From CAZAFL01 sp964484465 (GTDB lineage Bacteria > Bacteroidota > Ignavibacteria > UBA10030 > SZUA-254): a stretch of 64,000 nucleotides of DNA. The notes beneath the pieces are model-generated. The model searched no databases and was not told the origin of the DNA. It saw only the letters and a program-made list of their open reading frames with translations. Numbering within the stretch: the stretch's first letter is position 1; each line of letters starts with the position of its first letter. Both the position numbers and the translations under genes were made by a program. The DNA is taken from the NCBI GenBank assembly GCA_964484465.1, contig CAZAFL010000003.1:62001-126000 (forward strand), given 5' to 3'. Of this stretch, positions 52,197 to 61,250 are shown in pieces.

Positions 52197-52225
52197 TTGA
52201 CTTTGGGATAAAATTTGTGTATAAC
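52197..52225 (+). promoter_or_regulatory. Promoter of the giant T9SS protein gene
   Basis: TTGACT (52197-52202), 17-base spacer, TATAAC (52220-52225). Leader of about 90 bases to the ATG at 52323. It is divergent from the heptosyltransferase promoter; the intergenic space of about 255 bases holds only these two promoters and leaders. Confidence 0.65.
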
Positions 52226-52322
52226 TTGAGGCATTCAATTTCAACGACATCACCCCTTTTTATTTTTTCCACAAAACTGAAAACGCTATACGAACACTCA
52301 ATTCGATCCCCGGTGTAGGACG

Positions 52323-55300
52323 ATGACATATTTCCATTCTCTTCCGAAAAAGACTTTTGTGTTATGTATACTTTTCTTATGCGTTTTCTTCGACCCTGAA
52401 ATAGTTCTATCACAAGCTTCAATCTCAGTCGTACCCGACTCCTTCTCAGTAGCTCTTGCTGAAGGAGACTCCGTCACTATGATGTTAAAAGTGAGCAACG
52501 CCGGTTCAAAAGCGTTATCTTTTTCCGCAACAACAACTTACGTCACTGAACAGATTTCCCCATGGCAGCAGTGGTCTTCCGGAACATTATCCCAGACCGT
52601 AGCGTTTTCTCCGACTCACGAAATTAGAACCTTCCCTCAACAGGGTAATGTGACATTTGATGGTTTCAGACAGCAGATCTACAAGGATTTGCCTCATCAA
52701 TCTCTGTTAACGGCGACGAAAAACACCATACTGGAAGGAGATACAATAAGAATTTTCGTTGTTAGAAGTTTTGGCACTGCGTATTCTACCTCTTCATGGG
52801 ATTATCTTAATTCTAATTTCTCAGCCTTTGGTTCACGCCCAATCTACATTGATTACACAACGTTAAACGTTTCTCCGATTACTTCATCCATGCTGCACGA
52901 CACTCACGCAAACGTTCTTTTCATTTCCGACGCCTGGAACCCTTCGCAGGCGTATGGAACGTTTTCCGATACCGAGATAGACGCCATTCGTGATTATGTC
53001 AATGAAGGACACGGATTGATTATCACTTCTGGCACGTTAAACACAGCGCTTCAGCCTGAGCAGAACAAGCTTGCGCCTTTGGTCGGATTGGATTCATCGA
53101 CTTTTTACAGATGGAATAACGGCAGTACATTCACCGGTACCCCTGTGAGCAATTTACTCCCGACAAATCACCCGGTGTTCGGATCTCTCCCCTCTCCCTA
53201 TCCAATCAATAGCGGGGGTTCGGTAGCAGTGAGCAGTGGGTGGTCCAGCGCGCTCAAGGGAGGGACACGCATCGCCGATTCAACTCCTCATGATTCAGCA
53301 ATCGTCGTCACATTTCAGAACCGAATCTACTGTTCACTAGTGATGGAAGGCTCGTCGAATCAGAACGACCTCCGGTTTCTTTACAATGAAATGATCTGGA
53401 CTGGTTCTACTCCTCCATGGTTATCGTTGGTGCCGGATTCCGGGACTGTCGCGCCTGGAACATTTATCGACCTAGCGGCAAAAGTGAAAACCACAAATCT
53501 TCTCACTGGAGATTACAAAGCAAGAATCACATTCTTGACCAACGACCCGGCACACAACCCTCTGACGGTCCCGGTCTCTCTTCAAGTCACCGGAAGGCCT
53601 CTGCTTACAACCGACCGTGACAGCCTCGATTTTAGCGGTACTCTTGTGGGATTCGATAAAACCGATACTTTATCGATAACGAATAATGGGTCGGATGTTC
53701 TAACAGTCGACAGCATTATATCGAATAATCCCATCTTCAGCGTTAACCCGAAAAATTTCACGCTGTCCGGACACAATACACAGCTTGTGTTTGTGAAATT
53801 CACACCACCGGATTCCGGAACGTTCACAGGGTCGCTCTCGATCAACAGCAACGACACATCACATCCAGTCGTGGTTCTTCCCATAAATGGCCGTGCTGCG
53901 TATCCGCCTTTGATCACCGTCTCTCCTGATTCATTCGCAGTTTCGATTCCCGAAGGAGACAGCACATCTCAAATAATGATGATCGGGAATGCCGGAACGG
54001 GGGATTTGCACTGGAGTATCGCCGGCACATCAACCGAATCGGCTAAATTTCTCAGCTATCATAAGATGCAGATATACCACTTGGCTTCCCCCAAATCGAC
54101 CATCACTGGAAATCCAGACGGGATAGTTTCGTCCGGCAAAACAATTTCGTCAATCACGAAGGTTAATGTCAGACAACACGAATTAACCGCAGGATTATAT
54201 GACCTCCATGGGGTCCACATCCTTTTCGATTTTGCACACAACAATAACAGCGATACTTCAATTTTTTCAATCCTCCTGAATGACCTCGTTGCCCGCGGCG
54301 GTACCGTCAACGTGAACACATTACCATTCAGCTTATCAAGCTTAAGTGCGTACAATGTAGTTATTATTACGGAAAGCGTCGGCAATTACTCCGCCGGAGA
54401 ATTGGCAGACCTCCAGACATGGGTGCAAAACGGAGGAGGTCTTTTAGTGGAAGGAGACTCTTTCGCAGGCAACTTTGCGGATCTCACAATCCCGTATGGA
54501 ATTCATTATACCGGCGTGAACGGAACTGCCGGGTATACCACAAAAATATATTCTCACCCGGTAACAATCGGTTGCGACACGATTTTTCTTTCCGGACCGG
54601 TAAATTCCCTCACAACGACTCCGGCAGCCGAAATCATCGTCAATGATATAGCAAATTCGGGTCATTCTGCAGTTTCAACATACGGAAGTGGAAGAGTAGT
54701 CGTCGTATCGGACGATGATTTTTACGGCACGGTCATTTTCGGAGGAGATAATCGTCTGTTCGGAAATAATGCAATCGATTGGCTTGCGGGTGGCGGCGGT
54801 GGTTGGCTTTCAGTGAACCCAACGTCAGGTACAGTCACTCCGGCAGGAACCGAGGATGCGACGGTGAAATTTAATGCGGCGAACATCTTCGCCGGCGATT
54901 ATGCGACATCTATCGGCATCATTAATGATGACCCTGTTCATAATCCAAAGCGCATCCCTGCTCGTCTGCACGTTATCGGACATCCGCATATTGTTCCGGT
55001 TCCTGACACTATTGATTTCGGGCCAAGATTTGTCAATTACAATTCCATTGATACTCTTATTATAAAAAACACCGGCTCACTAAAGCTGGATATCAGTAGT
55101 GTTACATCGAATAATCCCCTCTTTCTGCCGAACCTTACATTCTTCAGTGTTCCGCCGCACAATCAACAGCTTGTGCTGGTGAGATTCTCGCCGCACGATA
55201 CCGGTTCCTTTAACGGCGAGATTTCGATTTCAAGCAACGACTCAGGCAATCTTACTCTGATTATTCCGATGAAGGCCATGAGCGTTTACCCTCCCGCTAT

Positions 55301-57929
55301 ATCAATCGTACCTGACTCGCTTGCGCTTACACTGACCGAACACGATAGTACGACGAGAATCATAACTATCTCCAATACCGGACTGGGCGAGCTGCGATGG
55401 AAGATCAAGACGAACGGCGCTGCAGAACTTCAACCGAAACTGAAGCCGGTTTCTCAACTTCAACGGAGAAGTGAGAAAGACCAAACCGCAATAACCTCGC
55501 TTCACCGAGAAAACATGCATTTCAACTCCGGCATCGGGAGAACAGCGCCATACTCGTGGCAACAACTTTTGCGCCTTACCGGGTCAAAAAAGATTTTGGC
55601 CTGGGTGGGATATACCGACCTCAGCAGTGGAGGTGAATTTGAGAATACCATCAATGCCATATACCAGTATTTTCCAAACTTCACAGTCGACACCACTTCG
55701 ACAACCTCTGTCACAAGTTTTGCAACAATGCTCGGCAATAAAGATGTGTTTCTTGTCCCCGAGCAGGAGTTGATTTCTGACCTGACTTCGCTGGGAATTT
55801 CGTTTAGTACTGTTCTTACTTCGTTTGTTCAGAACGGAAAAACGATTATTGTTCTTGACTACGGCGGAAGCGGATTCCTCGGCGCCACTACATTTCTCAA
55901 TGGAACAGGACTATTGGACATCTCAAATGCCGTACCGGGGAGTTATTACAATGCCGTTGTAAACGACACTGCAAGCCCGTTAGTGAAAAATGTTCCCAGC
56001 TCATTTCCGGCACTTAATGGTGTAAATTATCATCACTCGTCGAATGGACACAACATTGTCCGCGAGCTTGTTACAGGTAACAATATCGTGTCGGCGTTGG
56101 GCGTAGGGGCAGGTGAAGTTGTTTACATCGGAATGGACTTTTACAGCTATAACAACGAAATGGCGCGACTCCTTTCGAATGCGGTTCAATTCGGTCCTTC
56201 CGGGAATTTTCTTTCTGTTACTCCCGATTCCGGAACGGTGACCTCCGGTTCGAGCAAAGATGTAACGGTTAATTTTAACTCTAATACCGTTTCAGCCGGC
56301 GACTATCATTCACAAATTGTGGTTACAAGCAATGACCCTCTGCATAATCCGATACTGCTCCCGGTGCATCTACGGGTTACCGGGCGTCCTTACATCGTCG
56401 TTACACCGGATAGCCTTCACTTCGGTTCCGGTTTCATAGGATTCAATACAACCGATACACTGACCATCAGCAATACAGGCTCTGAAGCACTTGAGGTAAG
56501 CAATATCTTTTCTGATAACCCGGCTTTCAATGTCAACATGACAAATTTTACTGTCGCTACATATAGTCAACAAAAAGTTTTGGTGACATTTACACCAATC
56601 GATACACTCAATTTTACCGGAACATTGACTATCGCAAGCAACGATTCGAGCCATCTAACAAAATATATTCCATTGACAGGAATCGGCGCCTACCCACCGG
56701 AAATTCAAACAACCCCTGATTCACTCTGGTTTACCATCCATGAGAATGACAGCACAACATCTGTAATAAATGTTTCTAACATCGGACACAGTATACTGCA
56801 ATTTTTGATTGATGTCGACTACGAGGCAACAAAGACATCCCGCACTGATGACCACCGACCCGAACGGAATCTTTCCAATAAAGTTGGTCCGGATAAAATT
56901 GCATGGGATAGTCCTGCAAGGCAGCTGCGTGAAGAAGTTACTATATTACGCCCGGGCACACTCGACAAAGCGACGGCATTACCCTTGATCAGCCATGATT
57001 CTATTGGCGACGGAAGCCGGGGGGTCGACATTTCGGAAATCCGTGGAGATGTCTGGGGTAACGTTGTCACGCTTCAATTTGTAAATGCCTCTTCGATAAA
57101 CCCATCCAACTGGGGTGGCTATGTGGGGCTTGACGTCGACCAGAATCCTCTTACTGGCATTCCCTTACCCGTTGCTCTCCCTACACAGGACGTGGGATGT
57201 GAATACTATCTTTCGTTATTTCAACTGGCAAGCAGCCACGTGGTCCTTTATGATTCGAATGGAACATATATCAATACATTAACTGCATTCATTGACAGCA
57301 CCAGTTTCACATTCTCTATCCCTTTAACTATGTTGGGAAATGATGACGGCTCAATGAATATCGCTGCGGTCGTAGGCGACCTCTCAGGACCGATCGATTG
57401 GATTCCGGATATCGGTCACGGGACCGTAGAAGAAAACTGGCTAACAGTTAGCCCCATGGGAGGATCCGTTGCATCGGGCGATACCGCAAAGATCCAGGTT
57501 TCTGTCACGAGTCACAAGCCCGGGGTTAGGACTATGACTGCCCATCTGCTCGTACGAAGCAATGACCCAGGCATGAAGGTGGTTTCTATCCCGGTCCGGG
57601 TTGACGTCGTAACCGGTATACGTGAAACGCCGAACAACATCCCTGTTGAATTCAGCCTCAAGCAGAATTTTCCGAACCCGTTTAATCCGACGACGACAAT
57701 TAAGTACGGTATTCCGGTTGCGAGTCAGGTTACAGTTGCCATCTATAACATACTCGGTGAAACGATTGAAATCTTCGCGGAGGGTCAGCAGTCACCCGGC
57801 TGGCATCAACTGGTTTGGAACGCTGAACGTATTCCCAGCGGCATCTACTTTTACCGGCTTCATGCCATATCAAACAGCAGGAATACTGGAATGTATATAG
57901 AGACAAAAAAAATGTTGCTGTTGAAATAA
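52323..57929 (+). CDS. Giant secreted ASH/choice-of-anchor-D repeat protein with T9SS sorting domain
   Basis: 1868 residues with a signal peptide (cleavage near residue 31, VLSQA). The body is a series of large units with a period of about 460-500 residues. Unit starts are the related segments 'SISVVPDSFSVALAEGDS' (34), 'ITVSPDSFAVSIPEGDST' (533), 'ISIVPDSLALTLTEHDST' (993) and 'IQTTPDSLWFTIHENDST' (1461). Units 1-3 each hold a flavodoxin/GATase-like domain (about 138-360, 623-825, 1090-1290), a 'GDYxxxI...NDPxHNP' beta domain and a choice-of-anchor-D/ASH domain. Unit 4 has a different beta domain (about 1498-1700). The C-terminus (about 1773-1868) has 'FSLKQNFPNPFNPTTTIKYG' and 'IPSGIYFYRLHA', the FlgD-like type IX sorting domain. 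The protein is therefore exported and cleaved or anchored at the cell surface. Function is unknown. Confidence 0.9.
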   Translation: MTYFHSLPKKTFVLCILFLCVFFDPEIVLSQASISVVPDSFSVALAEGDSVTMMLKVSNAGSKALSFSATTTYVTEQISPWQQWSSGTLSQTVAFSPTHEIRTFPQQGNVTFDGFRQQIYKDLPHQSLLTATKNTILEGDTIRIFVVRSFGTAYSTSSWDYLNSNFSAFGSRPIYIDYTTLNVSPITSSMLHDTHANVLFISDAWNPSQAYGTFSDTEIDAIRDYVNEGHGLIITSGTLNTALQPEQNKLAPLVGLDSSTFYRWNNGSTFTGTPVSNLLPTNHPVFGSLPSPYPINSGGSVAVSSGWSSALKGGTRIADSTPHDSAIVVTFQNRIYCSLVMEGSSNQNDLRFLYNEMIWTGSTPPWLSLVPDSGTVAPGTFIDLAAKVKTTNLLTGDYKARITFLTNDPAHNPLTVPVSLQVTGRPLLTTDRDSLDFSGTLVGFDKTDTLSITNNGSDVLTVDSIISNNPIFSVNPKNFTLSGHNTQLVFVKFTPPDSGTFTGSLSINSNDTSHPVVVLPINGRAAYPPLITVSPDSFAVSIPEGDSTSQIMMIGNAGTGDLHWSIAGTSTESAKFLSYHKMQIYHLASPKSTITGNPDGIVSSGKTISSITKVNVRQHELTAGLYDLHGVHILFDFAHNNNSDTSIFSILLNDLVARGGTVNVNTLPFSLSSLSAYNVVIITESVGNYSAGELADLQTWVQNGGGLLVEGDSFAGNFADLTIPYGIHYTGVNGTAGYTTKIYSHPVTIGCDTIFLSGPVNSLTTTPAAEIIVNDIANSGHSAVSTYGSGRVVVVSDDDFYGTVIFGGDNRLFGNNAIDWLAGGGGGWLSVNPTSGTVTPAGTEDATVKFNAANIFAGDYATSIGIINDDPVHNPKRIPARLHVIGHPHIVPVPDTIDFGPRFVNYNSIDTLIIKNTGSLKLDISSVTSNNPLFLPNLTFFSVPPHNQQLVLVRFSPHDTGSFNGEISISSNDSGNLTLIIPMKAMSVYPPAISIVPDSLALTLTEHDSTTRIITISNTGLGELRWKIKTNGAAELQPKLKPVSQLQRRSEKDQTAITSLHRENMHFNSGIGRTAPYSWQQLLRLTGSKKILAWVGYTDLSSGGEFENTINAIYQYFPNFTVDTTSTTSVTSFATMLGNKDVFLVPEQELISDLTSLGISFSTVLTSFVQNGKTIIVLDYGGSGFLGATTFLNGTGLLDISNAVPGSYYNAVVNDTASPLVKNVPSSFPALNGVNYHHSSNGHNIVRELVTGNNIVSALGVGAGEVVYIGMDFYSYNNEMARLLSNAVQFGPSGNFLSVTPDSGTVTSGSSKDVTVNFNSNTVSAGDYHSQIVVTSNDPLHNPILLPVHLRVTGRPYIVVTPDSLHFGSGFIGFNTTDTLTISNTGSEALEVSNIFSDNPAFNVNMTNFTVATYSQQKVLVTFTPIDTLNFTGTLTIASNDSSHLTKYIPLTGIGAYPPEIQTTPDSLWFTIHENDSTTSVINVSNIGHSILQFLIDVDYEATKTSRTDDHRPERNLSNKVGPDKIAWDSPARQLREEVTILRPGTLDKATALPLISHDSIGDGSRGVDISEIRGDVWGNVVTLQFVNASSINPSNWGGYVGLDVDQNPLTGIPLPVALPTQDVGCEYYLSLFQLASSHVVLYDSNGTYINTLTAFIDSTSFTFSIPLTMLGNDDGSMNIAAVVGDLSGPIDWIPDIGHGTVEENWLTVSPMGGSVASGDTAKIQVSVTSHKPGVRTMTAHLLVRSNDPGMKVVSIPVRVDVVTGIRETPNNIPVEFSLKQNFPNPFNPTTTIKYGIPVASQVTVAIYNILGETIEIFAEGQQSPGWHQLVWNAERIPSGIYFYRLHAISNSRNTGMYIETKKMLLLK

Positions 57930-57947
57930 TCCATTCTGCTTGCTTCT

Positions 57948-57981
57948 AAAGGCATCTTCAAATAGTGAAGATGCCTTTTTT
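57948..57981 (+). terminator. Strong intrinsic terminator after the giant gene
   Basis: Stem GGCATCTTC (57951-57959) with GAAGATGCC (57967-57975), extended by AAA/TTT at the base and one A-T at the loop, followed by a run of six T (57976-57981). It is the best intrinsic terminator in the window. Confidence 0.9.
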
Positions 57982-58022
57982 GTTCTTCATCATATATTAT
58001 GTATCAAACCCATCACGCGCTA

Positions 58023-58051
58023 TTGCAAAATACCATATCATTCCTTACATT
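58023..58051 (+). promoter_or_regulatory. Promoter of the heme-porin/cytochrome operon
   Basis: TTGCAA (58023-58028), 17-base spacer, TACATT (58046-58051). The leader is about 50 bases. Confidence 0.45.
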
Positions 58052-58108
58052 TCTTCATTATTAAATTGATACCATAAAAAAATCTTTCACTTCAAGAAAA
58101 GATTCTTT

Positions 58109-59308
58109 ATGACACGCCACCTTACAGCAGTAATATGTGTGTTGATGTTCGTTTCTTCAGCGTTTTCCCTTCCCAGGTTTGCGTTGATGGCCGGAGCGAA
58201 GTGCGCATCATGTCATATCAATCCGACAGGAGGACTGATGCGAACAGAATACGGTATTGGTTACAGCACAGAAAAAGTCCCTCTGGAAGCGCTTAAGGAC
58301 ACTGAGTTCACGTTTAGTGGTAAACTGAACGACAACATTTCGCTCGGCGGAGATTATCGTTCCCAATTTATCTACGATGGTTTTTCGAAATCAACCACGT
58401 TCCAGGCAATGACAACATCGATCTACGGAGCAGTGACTCTTTCCAAAAAAATCACTTTTTTCTTCAAGCAGGACCTTGTCAACGGCACGTCGTATACATT
58501 CTCGCCCAATCCGAATTTTTTTGGAGGGCCTGAAGTATACGGCATTTTCAGAATCCTCCCGAATGGCTGGTATATCAAAGGCGGAGATTTCCTTCCGGAT
58601 TATGGATGGCGCCTCGACGATCATACAACATACACGCGGGGCGGGAATTTATCTTTCATTCCGGGTCTCATGGGTAATAACGGACTAATCTTTATTCCAA
58701 ACTACAAAGATATCGGGGTCGAAGTCGGCGGGTACATCGAAAACCTTTTTATCACCGCCGGCATCTTTAACGGGTCCGGGGAGACACTTCCGATTGATTT
58801 CTCGAAACAAAAAGCCTTTGCGGCAAAACTCGAATATATGGGAACAGCTGGTTCAATGAACTTTCGGCTGGGTGCATCAGGTTACAGCAACACTCGGTTG
58901 AATCCTTTTTTGGGTAACACCAGGGAATTTAAGATGGGCGGATTCACTGCGGGCATAGGTGCAGAGAACCTTACAATTCTTGGCGAGATAGATTGGACAA
59001 AAAACCAGTTTAACGTATTTTCAGGATTGATTAGTGATGGAGTCAACACAATGGCGGCTTATGCCGAAATTGATTACCGTGCAATCCAGGGCGTCTGGCT
59101 CATCGGGAAGTTTGATATGTTCGACCCTCTGGAAGGAGTTGCAGATGATGATACATCGCCGGCAACAAACACGCTCAAGCGTGTCACGCTCGGCATGGAA
59201 TTTTTCCCGTACAGTTTTGTTGAGGTTCGTCCTCAGTACCGATTAAATATAGAAACCCCGGCAATTCAGAATGACGAGGCGCTGGTACAAATGCACGTAT
59301 GGTTCTAA
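58109..59308 (+). CDS. Outer-membrane barrel protein with an N-terminal c-type heme motif
   Basis: 399 residues. The signal peptide (about 1-20) is followed at once by 'GAKCASCHINPTGGL', a C-x-x-C-H heme site (Cys32, Cys35, His36). The rest is a transmembrane beta-barrel: alternating aromatic strands ('GVEVGGYIENLFITAGIFNG', 'VWLIGKFDMFDPLEG') and a C-terminal aromatic residue (MHVWF) as in porins. Proteins of this design occur next to cytochromes in bacteria that exchange electrons with the outside or with surface electron carriers. The next gene, 15 bases downstream, is a monoheme cytochrome. Barrel plus heme is read directly; the electron-transfer role is inference. Confidence 0.8.
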   Translation: MTRHLTAVICVLMFVSSAFSLPRFALMAGAKCASCHINPTGGLMRTEYGIGYSTEKVPLEALKDTEFTFSGKLNDNISLGGDYRSQFIYDGFSKSTTFQAMTTSIYGAVTLSKKITFFFKQDLVNGTSYTFSPNPNFFGGPEVYGIFRILPNGWYIKGGDFLPDYGWRLDDHTTYTRGGNLSFIPGLMGNNGLIFIPNYKDIGVEVGGYIENLFITAGIFNGSGETLPIDFSKQKAFAAKLEYMGTAGSMNFRLGASGYSNTRLNPFLGNTREFKMGGFTAGIGAENLTILGEIDWTKNQFNVFSGLISDGVNTMAAYAEIDYRAIQGVWLIGKFDMFDPLEGVADDDTSPATNTLKRVTLGMEFFPYSFVEVRPQYRLNIETPAIQNDEALVQMHVWF

Positions 59309-59323
59309 CGAGGAGAAAATAGT

Positions 59324-59740
59324 ATGAAACGAATTATGATGATAGGTGTCCTCTTGACCGCTGTTTTTCTCCTGATCGCTGCCGCGTCGGAACAGGGCGG
59401 AAAGAAAAAAAGTAAAAAAGTCATGAAGCCTAAAATCCATACAGTATCATATAAAACCGATGTTGTTCCTGTCATTAAGAAATATTGTTTGCCCTGCCAC
59501 ACAGAAGACCAGATGAACCCGAGTGAACTCTATCTTGACAGCTATGAAGGATTGATACACGGCGGAAAGCACGGTTCACCAGTAGTTGCAAGCAAAGCCG
59601 ATTCAAGTCTGATGATTCGGAAACTCGGCTCACCACCTCCCTTTGGCGACCAGATGCCGCTGAAGGCGAAAATATTACCAACTGAGCCTGAAATAAAAAT
59701 TCTCAGAGACTGGATCAACCAGGGCGCGAAAAACAACTGA
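59324..59740 (+). CDS. Small exported monoheme cytochrome c
   Basis: 138 residues with an N-terminal signal or anchor helix (about 4-22), a Lys-rich linker (about 27-38) and a cytochrome fold with 'KKYCLPCHTEDQMNPSELYL' (Cys55, Cys58, His59). The likely axial Met is in 'GDQMPLKAKILP'. It matches the planctomycete-type PSCyt1/cytochrome-c-like domain ('DSYEGLIHGGKHGSPVV', 'EIKILRDWINQGAKNN'). It lies 15 bases after the heme-porin gene and should share its message; the two probably form an electron path across the outer membrane. Confidence 0.9.
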   Translation: MKRIMMIGVLLTAVFLLIAAASEQGGKKKSKKVMKPKIHTVSYKTDVVPVIKKYCLPCHTEDQMNPSELYLDSYEGLIHGGKHGSPVVASKADSSLMIRKLGSPPPFGDQMPLKAKILPTEPEIKILRDWINQGAKNN

Positions 59741-59815
59741 GCGGAGAATAAGTGGGCGTATGTTATTCGTTCCCTCTCTATCTCTATTTCAACACATTTA
59801 CGAAGGAAGCAACGA

Positions 59816-60979
59816 ATGAACGATAAATCCGCAACTCCATCGGTCGACGGCATACAAAAAATGCAGATTGAAGAGTGGCTCCGGCAGGCGGATAAACACA
59901 TTCGTGCCGGACGGTACTTTGTCGCTGACGAAGAACTGCAAAAAGTTTTTACTGTGGACCCCGACAATGATATTGCTTCATCATATGAAGACCGCATTCA
60001 GTTTCTCATCAAACAGCTCTCTCAGCGGGTTGGAATGAATGTCGAACTTTCCGTTCAAATCCGCAAGTACAACGAAATCATCGCCGAACGAAAAGTTAAC
60101 CGGATCAATTCCTTTCTTGTAAAAGCGCAGCGAGCCATCGAGGAAGGGTTTCTGAAAAAGGCTTCCGATGCGGTCCGGCGAGCGTTGGCCCTGGATCCGC
60201 AAAACGTCTATGCCCTTGCGCTACGTCAGCGCATCGGGGAACTTCAGAGGGACGCAGCAAAGAACCCCGCGCTCAGCGAAGCTGAACTGAAATTCCGTGC
60301 GCTCCTGACGGAAATGTGGAAATACGGCAACCCGACGGAGGCGCAGAAATCCATTATTATGAATACGCAACAGCAATTAAAGATTGGAGAAGCGAACCGA
60401 CTTGTTCTCGAAAGACAAATCAAGAATGCTTTTTACAAAGAAGCACTTCACGGAATTTGGAATACCGGAGGCATCTCGGCGTTTACCACTGCGATGGTCG
60501 AGCAGTTGCGCGGAAAGTACAGTGTTTCAATCGTCGACCATTCTGCGATTGAAGCGGCACTTCTCAAAGAGGTGCGCAAAAATAAAGTGAAAGCAACTAT
60601 CCTCGTCGTCGATGAAGATGAAACTCTTTTACTTGATATCGCCCATCATCTGCGGACTCAATCGTACGCTGTCGTGGCAGCTGCAACGATAGAAGAAGCA
60701 CTGACGGTCATAAAAGACATTGTACCGGATATCATCTTATCCGAAATCAATTTCAATAAAGGACCCCTCGGTTTTGAACTCTTCCAGTTCATTCGAAGTT
60801 CACAGACAGGACGTACCACCCCATTTCTCTTCATGACGCCGTCCCTCGACAAAACAACGGCAATCATCGGCAAACGCCTTGGCGTCGATGAGTTTATCGC
60901 AAAGCCTGTCGACTATGAGATGCTGACAGCAACAATCATGGGCAAAATGCTTCGAACAAGTACTGCAAGAAATAAATAA
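59816..60979 (+). CDS. TPR-like protein with a C-terminal pseudo-receiver domain
   Basis: 387 residues. The N-terminal 240 residues are helical and repeat-like ('HIRAGRYFVADEELQKVFTV', 'EEGFLKKASDAVRRALALDP'), i.e. TPR-type. The C-terminal receiver (about 260-385) begins 'TILVVDEDETLLLDIAHHL' and keeps the acidic pocket (Asp266, Asp268), Thr341 ('FMTPS') and Lys363 ('IAKPVD'). The phospho-acceptor Asp is replaced by Glu310 in 'DIILSEINFNKGP'. Glu there often mimics phosphorylation or makes the domain non-phosphorylatable. No kinase is adjacent. It sits 75 bases after the cytochrome gene and may be on the same transcript. Confidence 0.85.
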   Translation: MNDKSATPSVDGIQKMQIEEWLRQADKHIRAGRYFVADEELQKVFTVDPDNDIASSYEDRIQFLIKQLSQRVGMNVELSVQIRKYNEIIAERKVNRINSFLVKAQRAIEEGFLKKASDAVRRALALDPQNVYALALRQRIGELQRDAAKNPALSEAELKFRALLTEMWKYGNPTEAQKSIIMNTQQQLKIGEANRLVLERQIKNAFYKEALHGIWNTGGISAFTTAMVEQLRGKYSVSIVDHSAIEAALLKEVRKNKVKATILVVDEDETLLLDIAHHLRTQSYAVVAAATIEEALTVIKDIVPDIILSEINFNKGPLGFELFQFIRSSQTGRTTPFLFMTPSLDKTTAIIGKRLGVDEFIAKPVDYEMLTATIMGKMLRTSTARNK

Positions 60980-61084
60980 TTCCACATCGTTGTATTCCCG
61001 CGCGCGAAATTTTCTTTCCGATACTGTCGTAATTTTGACATTACAGCAGGTAATATTTACTCTTTGGTCATTAATGATGAATTG

Positions 61085-61105
61085 GCACTCTTTTTCCCCG
61101 AGTGC
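61085..61105. repeat. Inverted repeat GCACTC/GAGTGC
   Basis: Six-base perfect arms at 61085-61090 and 61100-61105 around a T/C-rich loop, in the gap before the unknown gene at 61251. With no T-run after it, it is not a clear terminator. Confidence 0.4.
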
Positions 61106-61138
61106 TGAACAGCGTTGTAATGACCGCCAGCAATAGAT

Positions 61139-61152
61139 TTCCTGTACAGGAA
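61139..61152. promoter_or_regulatory. 14-base perfect palindrome, candidate operator
   Basis: TTCCTGTACAGGAA reads the same on both strands. It lies about 100 bases before the unknown gene at 61251 and 40 bases before a possible -35, a position typical of a dimeric regulator site. No regulator is known for it. Confidence 0.4.
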
Positions 61153-61189
61153 GAACATCGTTTCTGCGCTGCACAATTTGGTACAATTA

Positions 61190-61219
61190 TTGAGACAATC
61201 TCAACCGGAACTGTAAAGA
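61190..61219 (+). promoter_or_regulatory. Possible promoter with an inverted repeat at -35
   Basis: TTGAGA (61190-61195), 18-base spacer, TAAAGA (61214-61219). The -35 is one arm of a TTGAGA-caa-TCTCAA inverted repeat (61190-61204), so a bound repressor could block it. The hexamers are only moderate. Confidence 0.35.
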
Positions 61220-61250
61220 TAATTTGGCAGGTTGAATATATTAAAGGGCT

